A stretch of 64,000 nt of DNA from Diphasiastrum complanatum (GCA_029204225.1 CM055114.1:10129948-10193947), one strand, 5' to 3'. Shown: positions 1 through 11,610, counted from the first letter of the stretch. A program made the numbers and translations. Notes: a model not told the origin generated them from the sequence alone.

Positions 1-679
1 GACCACATCATATTTAAGTGGGACATATTGAATGTCACTGTACCTTAAAGATCAGATCAAGACTATTCTCTTCCTCATCTAGATCCAAATTCTCTTGTCA
101 ATCAGTGATGTTGCGACTTCAACCGTATGCATCACTCCTTGGAGATTAGATCAAGAGGATTCTCTTGCTCATCTAGATCCAAATTCTTGTGGTAATTATT
201 AGTGTGGCAACTTTAACCGCATGCATGGTGATCTTGTTGTATAGATTCTTGCATGTAGAGATGCTTTCTTGTGAAAGCATGCTCCTCATTTGAGTGAAGC
301 ATTAGGTTGGATAGACAATGAGCCTCTGCTTAATAGGGTGATAACATTGTTTTAGGATGAAATTGGGAGATGGCACCATGTGCATGTTTGCAATGTTGAT
401 ATTCATTGCATGTGCTTGTCTCGATTCTCCACCCTTATTCTCAGGATGAAGATCAACGACAATGTATGTAGCCATACACGTCCATGCACATGCTTCAATT
501 GTGCATGTGTTTGACTATGGAGTGTGTGCATGTTTCGAATGAAGAAACGCGTTCGAAATGTCCTGTTCGAAACAGGCCCGTTTCAAAATGTCAACCAGAC
601 GTTCGAAACGACTGTGGAAAAATGCAATTTTTTTTGCTTTCTGCGCGGTCCCGAGAGGTGGGATAGACAGTTTTTGCAC

Positions 680-681
<2 letters not shown>
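1..681. repeat. Intergenic DNA with imperfect tandem repeat
   Basis: No gene is supported here. Bases about 50-138 and 141-229 are two imperfect copies of a unit of about 90 bp; both contain the string CTCATCTAGATCCAAATTCT followed by a CAACTT/CGACTT and GCATGCAT-like stretch. Further on (about 530-615) the motif TTCGAA recurs four times in roughly 80 bases, one of them inside a short foldback (CCTGTT-CGA-AACAGG). I see no coding signal or known element. Confidence 0.5.
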
Positions 682-740
<59 letters not shown>

Positions 741-775
741 AGAAGAAGAAGAAGAAGAAGAAGAAGAAGAGAAGA
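682..775. repeat. (GA)n then (GAA)n microsatellite, tail of LINE copy A
   Basis: About 57 bases of GA repeats pass into about 37 bases of GAA repeats. The tract directly abuts the 3' end of a minus-strand LINE fragment (780-1322). Read on the minus strand it is a (TTC)n(TC)n tail occupying the place where poly(A) would be expected. Confidence 0.85.
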
Positions 776-779
776 ATAA

Positions 780-1320
780 ATTAATGTCTATAGAGTGCCC
801 TTGGGCACATAAGACAAAGAAAAAGTACATCAGAAAGGAGCATTGTCCATGTTGGACTTCTTTCAGCTAAAACTAAAACAGAAATAGCCGAAAATAAAAC
901 CAAAGCTTAACCTCCAGCGATGGTGAGGGTACAAAAGTAGTAGCTTAACCACCAGCTACGCGGAGGAATAAAACTCACTAACTGAGAAAAAAATTGTGTG
1001 ATCTGGTGCGAGGCACATGGTGGCCTCTGGTGATGAACTTTTGATGGTCGAGGAATACGTTGGAGCTTCGGTAGACGAGCTGGAATGTCAATCTCACTGT
1101 CCGAAGTATCTTCTCTAACTCTTTTATGAAAGAAAAGTGTAATATGTGGTTGGCTGTGGTCAAGATCCTTATCATCCGACATAATAGAAGATCTCAACGA
1201 GAACATCTCTCATAATAGCAAACCAACACATCTCGCATCTGGATAGGTAAAGAAGGAACCAAGCGTGAGTGGCGTGTCCCGATAGAGACAGTGGTATCTG
1301 CCTCTGATCTCATAGTAGGC

Positions 1321-1322
<2 letters not shown>
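780..1322 (-). mobile_element. LINE copy A, 5'-truncated 3' end
   Basis: The minus strand encodes the extreme C-terminal part of the same reverse-transcriptase ORF that lies at 1599-4220. The reading from about 1315 downwards (AYYEIRGRYHCLYRDTPLTL) matches CPVYYEIRGRYHCLFRDTPV of the larger copy, and the part at 907-1206 matches its SQPQITSSF region as SQPHITLFF. The copy starts just after the zinc-knuckle position, so it is severely 5'-truncated. Its 3' untranslated end (780-905) shares TTAATGTCT and ATAAGAC blocks and a small stem-loop with the larger copy. The frame is broken near 1205. Assignment to the same LINE family is from direct sequence similarity within the window. Confidence 0.75.

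Positions 1323-1399
<77 letters not shown>
1323..1399. repeat. (GA)n microsatellite, tail of LINE copy B
   Basis: An uninterrupted GA tract of about 75 bases. On the minus strand it is a (CT)n tail directly following the 3' end of the larger LINE copy (1400 to about 4270), and it abuts the truncated 5' end of copy A. Confidence 0.85.
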
Positions 1400-1402
<3 letters not shown>

Positions 1403-4270
1403 AAGCTTTATTAATGTCTTTTCCATGCCAAAAGGCATATAAGACTAGTAAATGTACATGTCAAGTATGTGGTAACCATAGGAGCGTATGAAACGTCTCC
1501 AAAACAGTAACAAAAGTAGCAAGTCTAGAGCTAAAGCTATAAACTGAAATAGATGTGATGCTATAAGAAACAAGTGGGAGCATGTATACTGCTAACAGTC
1601 ATGAGTGAGTTATGACGCTATCATCTAGTCCTGTCCTGTTGGTGATGATGCTATAGAAGGATGTAATACGGCCTGCGGCATGAAGGGCCACTGGTGGTCT
1701 ATGACGTCGTCTGAGAGGATGAAGAGGTCTCCTCGTGATAGGTCGAGTAGCTCGTGCTGCAACATGGGTATGTGTGGGACGCTGTCTCTGGTCTCTGTGG
1801 GCAAGTAGGTCATCATCATCATCGTCGTCACCGTCATCAAATCGTCCTCTCCTCCTGGAGAAGGAAGAAGTGATCTGAGGCTGAGAAACTTGACTCAGCT
1901 GGGCTGTCTGATACAAATCCTGTCGTAGTATAAACATCTCTCGTATCATGAGTGCCGCGCATCGGGAATCCTCATAAGCTATGAGCGATCGTAAGGTGAC
2001 AGGTGTGTCTCGGAACAAACAGTGGTATCGCCCTCTGATCTCGTAATATACTGGGCACCTAAAGATAAAGTGCTCCTCTGACTCCACCTCCTCTAAAGAG
2101 CATAACTGGCAAATCCCCTCCTCTCTCGGGGTACCCTGGAATCTACCAGTCTCAATAGCCAACTGATATGATGATACGCGGAGCTGTCCCAATGTAAATC
2201 TGAGGCAATGTGATAGTTTTGAGTCCAAATAATGCGGTAAGACCGGGAACCCTGCTATGTCAAGCTCAATAAAATGAGTCCAGTAGTAGCTGGGTTTAAC
2301 CCCAAGCTGTGGCCCCCAAGTACGGTCGAGATATGCCCGATGTAAGATGCGCCTGATATACTGATGAGTACCGGAGGGGAGCTCTGTAATGGAGATACCA
2401 AATGACTCAAGGAGGAACTGGGATGCCTGAGAGAACCACGATAGTCGATAACCCTGGTCATGAAGAAAGTGTGAGGAAACAAGTGTTGTCTGTGTATATC
2501 TCATATCCTCATCGGGTAGAGCCTGGATTCTCTGAATGTATGTGATAAGCTGGAACGCGGCATATATCTGAATAGGTGGAACGACAAACTCTGCAAGAAG
2601 GATTTCATGTGGAACCGAGGGCTTCGCCCGAATCATACGAGCTAACATGGTGGTCTGCAATCGTGAAACGCTGGCCCAATGTGATGAAGGGAGGCCGGTA
2701 CACCATGTCTCTGCTGCATATAAGGCTGTGGGGGTGACAATAGTATCAAAGAGTCTACACTTACTGCGAGCTTCTCGGATGAGCTTCCTGAAACAGAACC
2801 GCTCAAGCTGAACAAGAGAGGAATGGCCCTTCCCAAGTCGGGTGGTGGCAGCCTGCCGCATGCTGAAGGTATGACCAGAAAAGAATATCCCCAAATAGGT
2901 ATAAGAGGAAACTACCTCTAAGGCCTGTCCATCTAGGATGAGCTCCTGGCGCTGCATGAAGGCTCGAGAAGTGTTGAAGACCATAACCTTGGTCTTTGCA
3001 GTGTTCACCTCCAACCCCCATCTGGTACAAAATCCCTGTGAACAATCCAGCTGCCTCTGCAAACCCTCTCTGGTCGGGGATACTAGTACTACCTTATCAG
3101 CGTAAAGGAGAATAGCAATCAGAATGGTGCCAAGTCTACAGCCACCCCCGCCACTCTGTGAGATGACTCGCTCTAACTCATCAATATACAATCCAAAGAG
3201 AACCGGTGAAAGAGAGCACCCCTGTTTCACCCCAATGGTGCTCCAAATGTGATCAGATAGGCCACTGCTATGTCGGGAACATCCCAAGGCCTTCTCATAA
3301 AGAGCCATCACTAATAAAACAATCTCTGTGGAGAAACCAAGGTCACGAAGTCTCTGAATGAGCAGGGAGCGTGGTACAGAATCGAAGGCTTTCTTGAAAT
3401 CTACAAAACAGCAGTAAACCCTCTCTTTCCTGTACTTAGCTTCCTCAATCAAGGCTCGAAGTGTAAAAATATGGTTAGTGGTAGAATAATGAGATCGGAA
3501 ACCTGCTTGCCCCAATGCATGTAATCTCCGAGCTTCCGCCTCTGAACTCACTGCAGACTGGAGTATGGTACCATAGTGAACATGTCCGATCATGATGGTG
3601 CGGTAATTACCAGGAATCATGGGATCACCATTTTTATGAATAGGGTGGATGATGTTGGTGCCCCAGGATGAGGGGAAACCAGAGACAACGACGGAATTGA
3701 GGAGAGTGGCTAGTGTGGGAGCAAGGAGGTCGGAAGCATGGGTTAGGAGTTCAGATTCAAGGTCTTCGATATCTCTTGCTTTATGGGACTTCATTCTCTT
3801 GATGGCCGTAAGTACCATGTCAGATGTGAAGAAGGTGAACTCAGAGGGGCGTGGGGAGATAGAGATGGGTGCGTCAGTGGGTATGGTATATAGTTTGGTA
3901 GCATATTCGGTCCATATGCGAAGGTCATCCAGGAGGGGTGGTGGAGCACGAGGGATAAACTCACGCCAAAAGGCGCCTGAAGATGAACTGAAGAGAAGAT
4001 CAACAAGACGCGTTCCTTCGGAGTCATCATAGATACGCTTTTTTCGGCGGAGTGTGCGACGGTAAGAGCGCCTGGCGGAGTGGAGGAGATGAGGATAGTG
4101 AGTGCGGGCATGGGTGACCAGCTGATGAAGAGAGCGACATTCAGCATCATACCACGGGGGGTGTGTGGGTCGTATCGATGAGGAGCGGGTGTCTATGCTT
4201 TTATGGGGTTTAGATGGGGGTTAATTGTGAGAGCCACAGTAGTAGCCGAGCGTAGTGGTAAGAAAGTTCA
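1400..4270 (-). mobile_element. LINE copy B, 5'-truncated non-LTR retrotransposon
   Basis: A minus-strand non-LTR retrotransposon holding the linker, reverse transcriptase, zinc-knuckle and 3' UTR but no apurinic endonuclease. The reading frame is open from about 4220. Upstream to about 4270 the linker can be followed in another frame (LRSATTVALTINPHLNPIKA, then a stop), so the copy is both frameshifted and 5'-truncated. The 3' UTR (1400-1598) carries a 5-bp stem-loop at 1425-1438 and ends in a (CT)n tract instead of poly(A). Confidence 0.8.
1599..4220 (-). pseudogene. LINE reverse transcriptase (mutated active site)
   Basis: The open frame holds about 870 codons. It begins with a LINE linker (PPWYDAECRSLHQLV, about 4160 downwards) but has no ATG until 3818. 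Reverse-transcriptase blocks follow in order: IIHPIHKNGDPMIPGNYRTI, QAGFRSHYSTTNHIF, CCFVDFKKAFDSVPR (first catalytic Asp), GVKQGCSLSPVLFGLYIDEL, and the C-box LLYADKVVLVS. The usual YADD is YADK here (Lys codon at 3093-3095), so one catalytic aspartate is lost and the enzyme should be dead. A C-terminal zinc knuckle CQLC-(9)-H-(4)-C follows, then an Asp-rich, Arg-rich tail. No endonuclease domain is present. It is a degenerate copy; the family assignment (APE-type plant LINE) is inference. Confidence 0.85.
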
Positions 4271-5232
4271 ATTGTCTATGAGACGTAGACCAACATGGTT
4301 TATCAGATATAAACCAACAATACAATACCTGGAAAGTAGTTTTCAGTAGCAGTTATTAAAATCCTTGAAGGGGAAATGTCAGTAGGATCCTCATTTCTCC
4401 ATAGTCTGGAATACAGTCTAGAGAAGAACAGATTTCTGAGCCGGTTTCTAGGGCTGGGGAAGATTCATCCACGTATACGACAACTTTTGTTGAGGATGAA
4501 GAGTCCAAGCATACATCTGATGACATTGAGGATTTGGAGTCTGTAAAGCTACCCAAGTATACCAATAGTGGTTGAGGGTCAATGTTCACAAGGATTCAAA
4601 TGGAAACAATATTCTATCAGTACATGTCCAATGGGGTAGGACAATGTGAGTGGTATGCATGTCAGTACGTATGGGCCTTGGGCCAGAGCCCCATGGTCAG
4701 TACCATGTCCAATGGGTCCTAAGTTAGTACAGGGGCCTATTAGCAGCACTGGTCCAGTTAGGTACTCTATATGTGGACGTCAGTTAGGTGTCATGCAAAT
4801 ATTGGCAGTCTGTGGTGTTAGAAAACCGACTTGATCATGTGAGTAACCCAAGACAAGATTCCTATTGTTATGAAACAATAGCCAAATACATGAGAACACA
4901 AGTGATGGAAACTCCAACTATGTCCCATTGCTAATGACGTAGGGCGCACTACAAACTTATAGGCTGTGGTCTATGCCAAAAGCAAAAGCAAAAGCAAAAA
5001 CAATCTAAAAGCAATTGCCTAATTAATGTCTCTCTATATGGTAAAAGCACCAACACCTATCTATAGCAAAATTTGTCTAACTATAGTCTAACTTGACTGT
5101 TACTGAATATAGGTAAGGGCACGCAGGCATGGCCCAATAATCTTAATTTATCCTAAATGACAACATTAGGGGTACTAATGTGAACATTAACTCTTAACAT
5201 GTGGGTCACCATGCATGCCATTAGTCTCACAC
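4271..5232. other. Intergenic, nothing recognised
   Basis: About 960 bases without a supported gene. Short ORFs here have no recognisable domain. A small purine run AAAAGCAAAAGCAAAAGC lies near 4979. The stretch is the left flank of copia element 2. Confidence 0.5.
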
Positions 5233-5675
5233 TGTTAGAATAATAAATGTAAATGATGTAGAAGCCATAGGTTACTATGACCCAAAAGGTCGAGATATGT
5301 GTAACCATGGTCATTTATATTTTAGGCCCAAGTTAGTATGAAACTAACTTGTAGGGACTCGTGGGTCCACTAGGGGCCTATACATGTGAATTAAGGACCT
5401 AACTTGTTATTTGGGGTAGTTAATTATTTTATGTAACTTATGGTAGCTAGATAGCCATTAGTCAAGTTATTGGACAGCCAACAGTCATGAAGGTAGATAG
5501 CCATCTTGGACTACTTATATGTAGCCATTCATTTGTATGAGACACACTTTTGTTAAGCAATCTACTGTTCATATTGGTTGTCCACACATTTCTACAAGAG
5601 GGTCATCTAACCATCTCTCTCTTCTCTTTGAGAATACTTTGTGTTAATGAATAGTCTTGATTATGGATTCCTACA
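5233..5675 (+). repeat. 5' LTR of copia element 2
   Basis: It starts TGTTAGAATAATAAATG and ends TTCCTACA, directly followed by the primer binding site. Length is 443 bp, flanked by canonical TG and CA. No second copy is visible in the window, so the left boundary rests only on the TG start, the length and the copia-like first bases. Confidence 0.65.
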
Positions 5676-5693
5676 TGGTATCAGAGCCATTTT
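5676..5693 (+). other. Primer binding site (initiator tRNA-Met), element 2
   Basis: TGGTATCAGAGCC immediately follows the LTR end. This is the classic Ty1-copia PBS complementary to the 3' end of plant initiator tRNA-Met. Confidence 0.9.
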
Positions 5694-5844
5694 TCAGAAT
5701 TGATTGCTTGTTGGAGGGCACCCAATAGGCAGCCACATTTCTCCTCTTTTGGTTCATAAAAATCAGAATTTTTTTGATTTTTGTGGAGAGAGAACTGTTC
5801 GGCTCCTTCTTGTTTTTTGTGCAGGAAATTGCAGGGAAAAGCTT

Positions 5845-5849
5845 GGAAC
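5845..5849. repeat. Target-site duplication GGAAC, left copy
   Basis: The five bases before the left LTR of element 1 are GGAAC, identical to 11143-11147 after the right LTR. Confidence 0.9.
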
Positions 5850-6230
5850 TGACAAATTCCAAGGCCTAGCTATGGAGTATCATAACAGCATAGTAAGCAC
5901 AATATGAAAGCTTCAGAAAACCAGCTATGGAGTAGAACACAAAAGCAAGAGAGAGAGGACTTCAAAGCTCACACAACATGAATATTCAAAGTGTAGTAGG
6001 GCGTGGAAACCCCTCCAAAGTTTGGGCTACATATAGCATGTATAGAGGTGGTGTCTTGCTAATTCTAGCTCTAGAACCCACATGGGTCCTTAACCTACTT
6101 GATTTACTTGCCTAATTAGCACAAGTGGGGTGTACTATGTACATAAATGTTTTACCCCCATGTCTTATGCACAACTTACAAGTTACAAGTATACAAGCCT
6201 TAAGGGGCAAAATAGGCATTTATTTCAACA
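5850..6230 (-). repeat. 3' LTR of copia element 1
   Basis: This is a 381-bp LTR reading TGACAAATTCC to TTTCAACA on the plus strand, bounded by TG and CA. It lacks a 5-bp TTATG-type duplication present in the partner LTR near 10947. Confidence 0.95.
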
Positions 6231-9200
6231 CCCTCCCTCAATGGCTATTTTGTTCATACCAACACCTAGCATGCTACGAAACTTTTCAAATTTTTCTCTA
6301 CTAAGTGCCTTAGTAAAGATATCTGCTGCTTGTTCGTTGGTATCACAGTACTCGAGCTGAATTTCTCCGCTTTGTATCTTCTCTCGTAAGAAGTGTTGAT
6401 CCACCTCAATATGCTTCGTACGAGCATGGTACACAGGATTTTTGGCAAGCTGGATGCAACTCTGGCTGTCACACTGAAGAATAGTAGGACCATCCTGTGG
6501 AATCTGCACCTCCCCAAGAAGTCTCCTGAGCCATATTGCCTCGCAGGTAGCTTTTGCCGCTGCCCTGTACTCAGCCTCTGTCGGGGATAAGGTAATTGTG
6601 GGCTGTTTCTTGCTACACCAAGAAATGGCCCCTGAACCAAGGTTAAAAGTGTAACCTGTGGTCGACTTTCGATCATCCCTATCACCTGCCCAATCCGAAT
6701 CAGTAAAGCCTCCAAGCTGAAGCTTTCCGTCATATGTGTACTCAATCCCATAGCAGGTTGTCCCTTTGACATACCTCAAAACCCTCTTGGCTGCTTTCCA
6801 ATGTGCTTCAGTTGGAGAACTCATGAACTGGCTTGCTACACCAACCGCATAGGAAATGTCTGGTCTCGTAGTGGTGAGATAAATCAGGCTACCCACAAGC
6901 TGCCTATAAAGAGTCTCGTCCACAAAAGGAGTGCCATCATCTCTGGATGGCTTACTGCTGGTATCAATGGGCGTGGAAACGGGTTTGCAATCCTGCATGT
7001 TGAACCTGTTCAAGACTTCACATGCATAGTTGGCTTGGGAAATAAACACACAGTTTTCCTTTTTCCAAACCTCCAAACCAAGACAATAGTGGATTAAGCC
7101 CAAATCCTTCATCTCGAACTCATTTGATAAATGAGCCTTCACCTTTTCAATAATGTGATGACCAAGTCATCCACATAGAGAACTATCAAAACAATGTTCC
7201 CATCTTCCTCCTTCACGAACAGGTTGCAATCTGACTGACTCTTTATGAATTGCTCCTTGGCAAAATAGTCGTCAATACGACTATACCAGGCCCTGGGTGC
7301 CTGCTTCAAACCATATAAGGCCTTCTTAAGCCTGCATACCATACTTTCCTTGCCCTTAGCCTCAAAACCTTGTGGCTGTTCCATGTAGACTTCTTCAGCC
7401 AACTGTCCATTAAGAAAAGCACTCTTCACGTCCATTTGATGGACCTCCCAACCAAAAAATGCAGCCAATGCTAAAACCAACCTGATAGACGTCATCTTAG
7501 CTACCTGCGCAAACATCTCATCATAGTCCAAGCCCTCCTTCTGTGCATAACCTTTAGCAACCAGCCTTGCCTTATGCTTTTCGATGCTCCCATCAGATTT
7601 GTATTTGGTCCTGTAGACCCACTTACAGCCAATAGGACGCTTCCCTTTTGGTAACTTCACCAAATCCCATGTATCATTCTTGAGAATGGAGTCGTACTCC
7701 TCTTGCATAGCATGTTGCCATACCTTCTCATCTGCTGTCTCAACGAATGTATGTGGATCTTGTGAATCCAAAATAGTAGTCATAAGTGCATAGTTTGTCT
7801 CCTGGTGTTCATGCTGCTGGGCTTGCCTTTGAGACCTCCTAGCCCCTGGATTGCTGCTCTCTCCCTCATCCAATATCAAACCATCCTGCACAGTTTGCCA
7901 ATACCACTTGGGAAACTTCTTCCTTGCAGTTGGTGATGAAGACGGTGAATAGGACTCAATAGATTTGCCCCTTTCCTTCCGCTTCCTAGCCTCCTCGGAT
8001 TCTTCCTCTTGATCACTCATATGATCATCCTGAGGCTCCCCAATATATGGATGTGGGTCATCAAGTATTGGCACAAATTCACTTGTACCATCCTCCATCT
8101 CAAGTTCCTCTATAGGAGGCGTTTGATCTTCTTCAAAGATCACATCTCGACTTATGATCCTCTTCTTGCTAGTAAGATCGTATAGTCTGTAAGCTTTGCT
8201 TTCTTCACTGTATCCCAAGAAAATACTCTTTGCTGATTTTGCATCCAGCTTCTTCCTGTTATCCTTGGGAATATGGGCATAGGCCGTACAACCAAACACT
8301 CGCAAAGCGCCTACCTTGGGCTTAATGCCGCTAAATGCCTCTTCTGGAGTCTTGCCTTCCACAACTTTTGTTGGACTTCTATTCAACAGAAACACTGCTG
8401 TGTGCATTGCCTCGCCCCAAAAAGAGTTGGGCAACCCCTTTGCCTTGAGCATGCACCTTGCACACTCCACAATAGTTCGGTTCTTTCTCTCTGCTACGCC
8501 GTTTTGCTGAGGGGTATGAGGAGCTGTAAGCTGCCTTTTGATCCCATTGGCCTTGCAGAATTCCATCTTAATGAACTCTCCACCACCGTCTGACCTGAGC
8601 ATCTTTATTTTCTTTCCTGAATGTTCTTCTACCAAAGCTTTGAAATGCAGGAAGTACTTGAATGTTTCAGATTTTAACTTCAAGAAATAAATCCAAACCT
8701 TGCGTGAGAAGTCATCAATAAAGGTCATAAAGTAATATGCCCCCCCTGCAGATTTTGTTTGGGTTGGCCCCCACAAATCTGAATGTATCAAGTCAAGTAT
8801 GCCTGCTGCCCTGGTGGTGCTTTCCTTGGGAAACTTATGTCTTTGCTGTTTTCCCATAGCGCAAGCCTCGCAAACTGAAGAGCTTGGCTTAACAACTGGA
8901 AGCCCCTCCACCATATGATGCTGGTTCAACACCTGCATGCTTTGGTAGCCAAGATGTCCATACCTCTCATGCCACAACCTATCCACATCCCCTCCTTTTG
9001 CTGTATAAGCATGCTGACTAGGGATAGAAGTGTATAACCTGTATAGATTATCTTCCTGCAATCCTTTGGCCACAACCTTCATATTATCACTCAAGTCCAA
9101 CACAAGACAAGAAGTAGCATCAAATTCTACTTTCATATTTTGTTGAGTGATAGCTCCTACTAAAAGAAGATTTTTAGCAAGTCCTGGTACATATAAGACA

Positions 9201-10332
9201 TTCTTAATGACTTTGACTTCTCCTGATGGAAGCTTTACAGGTACTGTGCCCTTTCCCTTGACCTTGTGTGTTGAGTTGTCACCTAGGCACACCTCTTGTC
9301 CATCACTAATCCCCACAAAGGTATCAAACCAATCCCTATGAGGGGTCATGTGCTTTGAAGCACCTGAGTCAATGTACCAACCACCTGTTGTAGCTTGTGA
9401 AGCCAATGCAACAGAGAATAACTCAGCTTGCCTTATGTCACTCTGCTCCTCTCTTGCAACACTCTCAACAACATTTCCTCCTTGCTTCTTTGTGCCCTTC
9501 TTTTGGTCTGCAAGCTTCTTCCTGCACTCAAAAGCAAAGTGTCCATATTTACCACAGTAATTGCAATTCCCCTTCCTTCGAGGTGTGGAAGAAGTATTCG
9601 AGGAGGGTTGTGCTTCTGACATCTGCAAGTTCTCCATTCCTTGCTCAAGTGTTTGTGGTGTTCCTTTGTTCTTGCCTTTACCTTTCTTCTTATCCTTAGC
9701 TGGATTTTGCTTCTTCTTAGAAGCAAAGGCATGCTCCTGGAAATCTTCCCTCTTGGAGAGATTAACTCTTCTCATCTTCTCCTGTAACAAGAGACCATAG
9801 ACTTCTTCATAGGTAGGGATCTTCTCTCTCACTGATATCATCATCACAAAGTTCTGATAAGCATATGACAAGCTATTCAGAACTATTGGCACCAAGTCTT
9901 TGTCAGCAATAGACTCTCCAAGTACAGAAAGCTGATATCTAATATCCTGAATCTTAGTAAGATGATCAGTAACTGTCTCCCCTGTCTCCATTTTGAGAGT
10001 ATACAACTTGTTCTTCAAGTAGAAAAACCTGGTTGTACTTGCTGTCTCATACAATGCACAAAGAATGTGCCATGCATCCACAGGCCTTTGGCTGACCTGA
10101 TTAGAGGAATCACATTATCCCTCACTGACATGATGATTTTGTGTGCCTTTTCCCCTCTCTTGATATAGTCCTTAAGTTCAAGTTCAGATGTTGGAACAGG
10201 CTCCTCACCTGTCACAAGCTTCCAACATTCTTTGTCTTCAAGAATGTTCTTGATCTTGAATTTCCATATGCTAAAGTTAGTGCCATCAAGCCGGCTGGCT
10301 TCACTCAGCATGCTCTCTGCAAGACTAGACAT
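6225..10332 (-). pseudogene. copia gag-pol polyprotein, frameshifted (element 1)
   Basis: Gag begins at ATG 10332 (MSSLAESMLSEASRLDGTNF), as copia Gag with the UBN2-type region. A 1-base shift near 10090 moves it to the frame running to 7139. Visible in order: zinc knuckle CNYCGKYGHFAFECRKK, protease WYIDSGASKHMT, integrase HHCC zinc finger (HERYGHL to CEACAMGK), integrase catalytic region with IHSDLWGP and TPQQNGVAERKNRT, GKR-type RT start, and RT active site YVDD. Just after YVDDLVIT a small deletion shifts the frame; the remainder (7142-6225) holds the RT thumb and RNase H (TDSDWAGD, SPTEAEY) and ends inside the polypurine tract and LTR. The catalytic motifs are intact; only the frame is broken. 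Confidence 0.92.
6231..6241 (-). other. Polypurine tract, element 1
   Basis: On the minus strand TTGAGGGAGGG directly precedes the 3' LTR start TGTTGAAAT. The end of the pol frame runs through it, so PPT and coding sequence overlap. Confidence 0.8.
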
Positions 10333-10736
10333 AGCTGGATAGAAATAAAACACAAAAGGCAAACTGGGGTTTTCACCCAACTAGGGTATGCAGCCACTTG
10401 CTCAATAACCCTCAGCTTCTGGATTTGAAACTATCCCCCTGTATGGCTGTCCTAGCCCTTGTCCAAGATCCACTCAGAACTTTCACTGAAGTCCCCACTG
10501 TAGAAAGCGCCCTCCTACAGTCCTGGCTGTCCAGAAAGACTCAAATTTTTTTTGTCTCAAATTAGAAACTTTTTGGCTCCCTGTACTCCCCTTGCCAACA
10601 ATACTCCAACCATGCAGATAGCACAGAGATCAGATGCCCCTACGAAAAGTGCTCCCTCCTCAAAGGTAAGCTGCTCTCCAGGAATGGCAGGAATCTGATC
10701 AAAAATAGGTCCAAGCTTTCACCACACCACAGGCAA

Positions 10737-10756
10737 CATAACCTGCTCTGATACCA
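10737..10756 (-). other. Primer binding site (initiator tRNA-Met), element 1
   Basis: On the minus strand TGGTATCAGAGCAGGT starts with no gap after the end of the 5' LTR (10757). It matches the initiator tRNA-Met priming sequence of plant copia elements. Confidence 0.93.
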
Positions 10757-11142
10757 TGACAAATTCCAAGGCCTAGCTATGGAGTATCATAACAACATAG
10801 TAAGCACACTATGAAAGCTTCAGAAAACCAGCTATGGAGTAGAACACAAAAGCAAGAGAGAGAGGACTTCAAAGCTCACACAACATGAATATTCAAAGTG
10901 TAGTAGGGCGTGGAAACCCCTCCAAAGTTTGGGCTACATATAGCATGTTATGTATAGAGGTGGTGTCTTGCTAATTCTAGCTCTAGAACCCACATGGGTC
11001 CTTAACCTACTTGATTTACTTGCCTAATTAGCACAAGTGGGGTGTACTATGTACATAAATGTTTTACCCCCATGTCTTATGCACAACTTACAAGTTACAA
11101 GTATACAAGCCTTAAGGGGCAAAATAGGCATTTATTTCAACA
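10757..11142 (-). repeat. 5' LTR of copia element 1
   Basis: This is a 386-bp LTR, nearly identical to 5850-6230. Differences are one A/G near 10796, one C/A near 10810 and a 5-bp insertion near 10947. Confidence 0.95.
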
Positions 11143-11147
11143 GGAAC
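11143..11147. repeat. Target-site duplication GGAAC, right copy
   Basis: GGAAC directly follows the right LTR and matches 5845-5849. Confidence 0.9.
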
Positions 11148-11610
11148 CTCCACTCATTTGGGAGCCAGAAGTAGGGCGCCCATGCTCAACTAGTTTTCAT
11201 GTGATTGAAATCAGATTACATGCTTCAAATTTTAGATTTTCTTCTTGGAGGAGGGTGCCCATCTACCTTGAAGACAAATGTGTTTTTGACACATTTTTAG
11301 TGGCTGAAATTTTTTTGTTTTTGTGCCTGGAGGAAGGTCCTACCATCTGCTCCATTAGCACATTGAGTGCACACCATTTTACCACAAAAGTTCTGGTTGT
11401 GGTTTTGGCTTCATTGGAAGCCTGCATATTAGTTAGTATTCTGTTATTTCAGCAGAATACAGCCACCTATATCTTCTTGTGAATGAGCTATTGCATGTGG
11501 TGTATTGCAATCTATAGTGCTCATTAATTCAGCTTTGATCTTGCTGATTTTTTAGTAGATTTTGGCTTGGAATCTGTTTTTCCCATGTACTATTAGCTGA
11601 ATTTTTAGAA

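Larger units (their letters stand above)
5850..11142 (-). mobile_element. Ty1-copia element 1, near-complete and recent
   Basis: A 5293-bp copia element on the minus strand with two LTRs (5850-6230 and 10757-11142). They differ by only two substitutions and one 5-bp duplication. It has perfect 5-bp target duplications (GGAAC), a PBS beside the right LTR and a polypurine tract beside the left LTR. The coding order is gag, protease, integrase, reverse transcriptase, RNase H, as in Ty1-copia. Two frameshifts (near 10090 and near 7140) make this copy non-autonomous despite its youth. It lies in the leader of copia element 2. Confidence 0.95.

Noticed and set aside
682-775. CRISPR-like or other prokaryotic repeat array
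   Set aside because: Repeats are simple microsatellites; gene structure is clearly eukaryotic and no spacer pattern exists.
591-830. Ser/Leu or Arg/Glu-repeat ORFs over GA tracts (also at 1291, 24490, 56184)
   Set aside because: They are translations of dinucleotide repeats with no conserved flanking protein sequence.
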